NCBI GenBank assembly: GCA_947504795.1
Contig: CANNJG010000110.1
Coordinates: 1-6,348 of the forward strand
Direction: 5' to 3'
From: Legionellaceae bacterium
GTDB taxonomy: Bacteria; Pseudomonadota; Gammaproteobacteria; Legionellales; Legionellaceae
DNA: 6,348 nucleotides
The notes below the pieces were generated by a model, which saw only the letters and a program-made list of their open reading frames with translations, was not told where the DNA came from and made no database searches. Position 1 is the first letter of the stretch; each line of letters begins with the position of its first letter. Shown here piece after piece: positions 5,266-6,348 of the stretch. The translations under genes were made by a program, and so were the position numbers.

Positions 5266-6288
5266 ATGCTCAAAAAACATGTTATAGCGATCATTGGTCC
5301 CCAAGGAGTTGGAAAAACTGAACTTCACAAGCGCTTGATTGGCGAAAAAGTATTTTCATACTCCCATGAAACTAAAACAGGGATTCAAATTGGCCCAAAT
5401 AAAAAGCATCCAAACATTCTGTATTGGGACTTTGGCCCTGATATGAAGCCAGAGATGATTAATAGATATCTTGGCAAAGTACATAAAATTTGTTTGGTCT
5501 TTGATGCCCGCGATACAAATTGGGCTAAGACGGTAGCGGACTACCTAACCCATAATGCAATAGTGATTCCGAACACTACTCCTCTCTTGACGGTAGGCAC
5601 TCAATCAGACAATCTGTCACCTACAGAACCGAAGAAATTAGAAAAAATAATTAATCCTAATTTTTTTGAAGTGTCTTCAAAAACAGGTAAAGGCATCGAT
5701 GACTTATATGATTCTATCGTCACTGGCTTACCTGCTCTAAAAGATGATAACATATTCTTTCAACGGTTGGTCCAAGAGTTGACCTCTACTCCTGGACAGG
5801 CGAACCATTCACCTGCAGGGATCACCGATTATGATCCCAATAGAACGCCTGAATCGGATAACGATGAATCCCCTGTAGCACGAAACCTTTTTCCAAGTCC
5901 TCGAAAAGAGAAAGCATCATCCTCTGTGTCATCTTCCGAAACGTCTTGCTCGTTTGCATTACGCCTGATCGGAATGGCGTTGATGCTTGCAGCAATTGTC
6001 GCCCTGATCTATTTAATACTCGCAGCCACTGGTTTTATAAGTGCCATCGCATTCACGCATATGACGCACAGTATTGTTATCATGACAGGAGAACTCTTGG
6101 GCGTCAGTGCGCCTTTAGGGTCGTTCAGTGTTGCTTGTGCTTCATCGGGATTAACGAGCAACGCGACATCTGGGCTAATCGCTGGAGGCATGAGTCTGCT
6201 GTCCTTGGGACTGGGTTACGGTATGTTTCAATCGAGCCAACAGGAGAGTATTGGGGTAAGCGTTCGGAGAAATACAGGTTGTTGCTAG
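5266..6288 (+). CDS. Ras-like small GTPase domain fused to C-terminal membrane segments, ending in Cys-Cys
   Basis: Residues 1-~158 form a Ras-superfamily G domain. The P-loop is GPQGVGKT (11-18), a possible switch I threonine is Thr38, G4 is TQSD (112-115) in VGTQSDNL, which is like the TQxD of Rho-type GTPases, and G5 is SSK (137-139) in EVSSKTGKGIDDLYDSIV. The G3 region, WDFGPD (54-59), departs from the usual WDTAGQE: the invariant Gly and catalytic Gln positions are Pro and Asp, so hydrolysis or switching may be impaired. A polar, Pro/Ser-rich linker (~160-228) follows, then a long hydrophobic segment (~230-263) and a second, Gly-rich one (~302-321). The last residues are RRNTGCC, a di-cysteine end like that of prenylated Rab proteins. 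AAGAGG (5255-5260), 5 nt upstream, supports the start. It has no signal peptide. It may act on membranes, perhaps in a host cell, but a bacterial role cannot be excluded. It is divergent from the TPR gene. Confidence 0.85.
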   Translation: MLKKHVIAIIGPQGVGKTELHKRLIGEKVFSYSHETKTGIQIGPNKKHPNILYWDFGPDMKPEMINRYLGKVHKICLVFDARDTNWAKTVADYLTHNAIVIPNTTPLLTVGTQSDNLSPTEPKKLEKIINPNFFEVSSKTGKGIDDLYDSIVTGLPALKDDNIFFQRLVQELTSTPGQANHSPAGITDYDPNRTPESDNDESPVARNLFPSPRKEKASSSVSSSETSCSFALRLIGMALMLAAIVALIYLILAATGFISAIAFTHMTHSIVIMTGELLGVSAPLGSFSVACASSGLTSNATSGLIAGGMSLLSLGLGYGMFQSSQQESIGVSVRRNTGCC

Positions 6289-6289
6289 C

Positions 6290-6306
6290 TATTATTTAAA
6301 ATAATA
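6290..6306. repeat. AT-only palindrome just after the GTPase stop
   Basis: TATTATTT (6290-6297), A, AAATAATA (6299-6306) is a perfect 8-bp inverted repeat starting one base after the stop codon's last G and C. It could help end transcription or be a binding site. However, the stem has no G-C pairs and no U-tract follows, so it is not a normal intrinsic terminator. The remaining bases to 6348 show nothing else I can support. Confidence 0.3.
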
Positions 6307-6348
6307 TTGAACGGCATTATCTGTATGTAATCATCACGTGTTTTACAG

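Noticed and set aside
5946..6299. Plus-strand 117-codon frame inside the GTPase gene, rich in Cys and Arg
   Set aside because: It overlaps the hydrophobic C-terminal half of the GTPase gene in another frame, and the product has the random composition of an alternate-frame reading.

Overview
The window looks like part of the chromosome of a gammaproteobacterium, most likely an intracellular one of the Legionellales/Coxiellaceae type. This is an inference from gene content: a gammaproteobacterial envelope operon sits among genes that resemble host-interacting proteins (a TPR-repeat protein and a Ras-like GTPase carrying membrane segments). The DNA is moderately AT-rich. I saw no rRNA, tRNA, insertion sequence or CRISPR array.

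Layout: (1) 1-510, minus strand: the N-terminal 170 codons of an unrecognised membrane protein that runs off the left edge. (2) 511-829: a divergent intergenic region with a 17-bp palindrome that places a TATAAT box on each strand. (3) 830-3842, plus strand: a tight three-gene operon with overlapping starts and stops. It encodes a secreted retropepsin-like protease of the 'ATP-dependent zinc protease' family, a membrane protein with an inactive transglutaminase-like domain followed by seven helices, and a RimK-like ATP-grasp ligase. (4) 3868-5076, minus strand: a seven-TPR protein with a basic/di-cysteine C-terminal tail, convergent with the operon across a 25-bp gap. (5) 5077-5265: a short AT-rich divergent promoter region with an 18-bp palindrome. 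(6) 5266-6288, plus strand: a Ras/Rab/Rho-like GTPase domain fused to a Ser-rich linker, hydrophobic segments and a terminal Cys-Cys. (7) 6289-6348: AT-rich tail with a palindrome.

How the genes fit together: the three operon products match a known conserved neighbourhood (Pfam families Zn_protease, Transglut_i_TM/7TM_transglut and ATPgrasp_ST). Their topologies suggest a periplasmic protease and transglutaminase-like domain linked through a membrane protein to a cytosolic amide- or ester-forming ligase, a peptide-tagging or envelope-modifying system of unknown substrate. The TPR and GTPase genes are divergently transcribed from one compact control region and may be co-regulated. Together with the left-edge gene they share a di-cysteine next to basic or hydrophobic residues, which in host-directed proteins can be lipidated. 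That link, and secretion of these proteins, are hypotheses and are not shown by the sequence.
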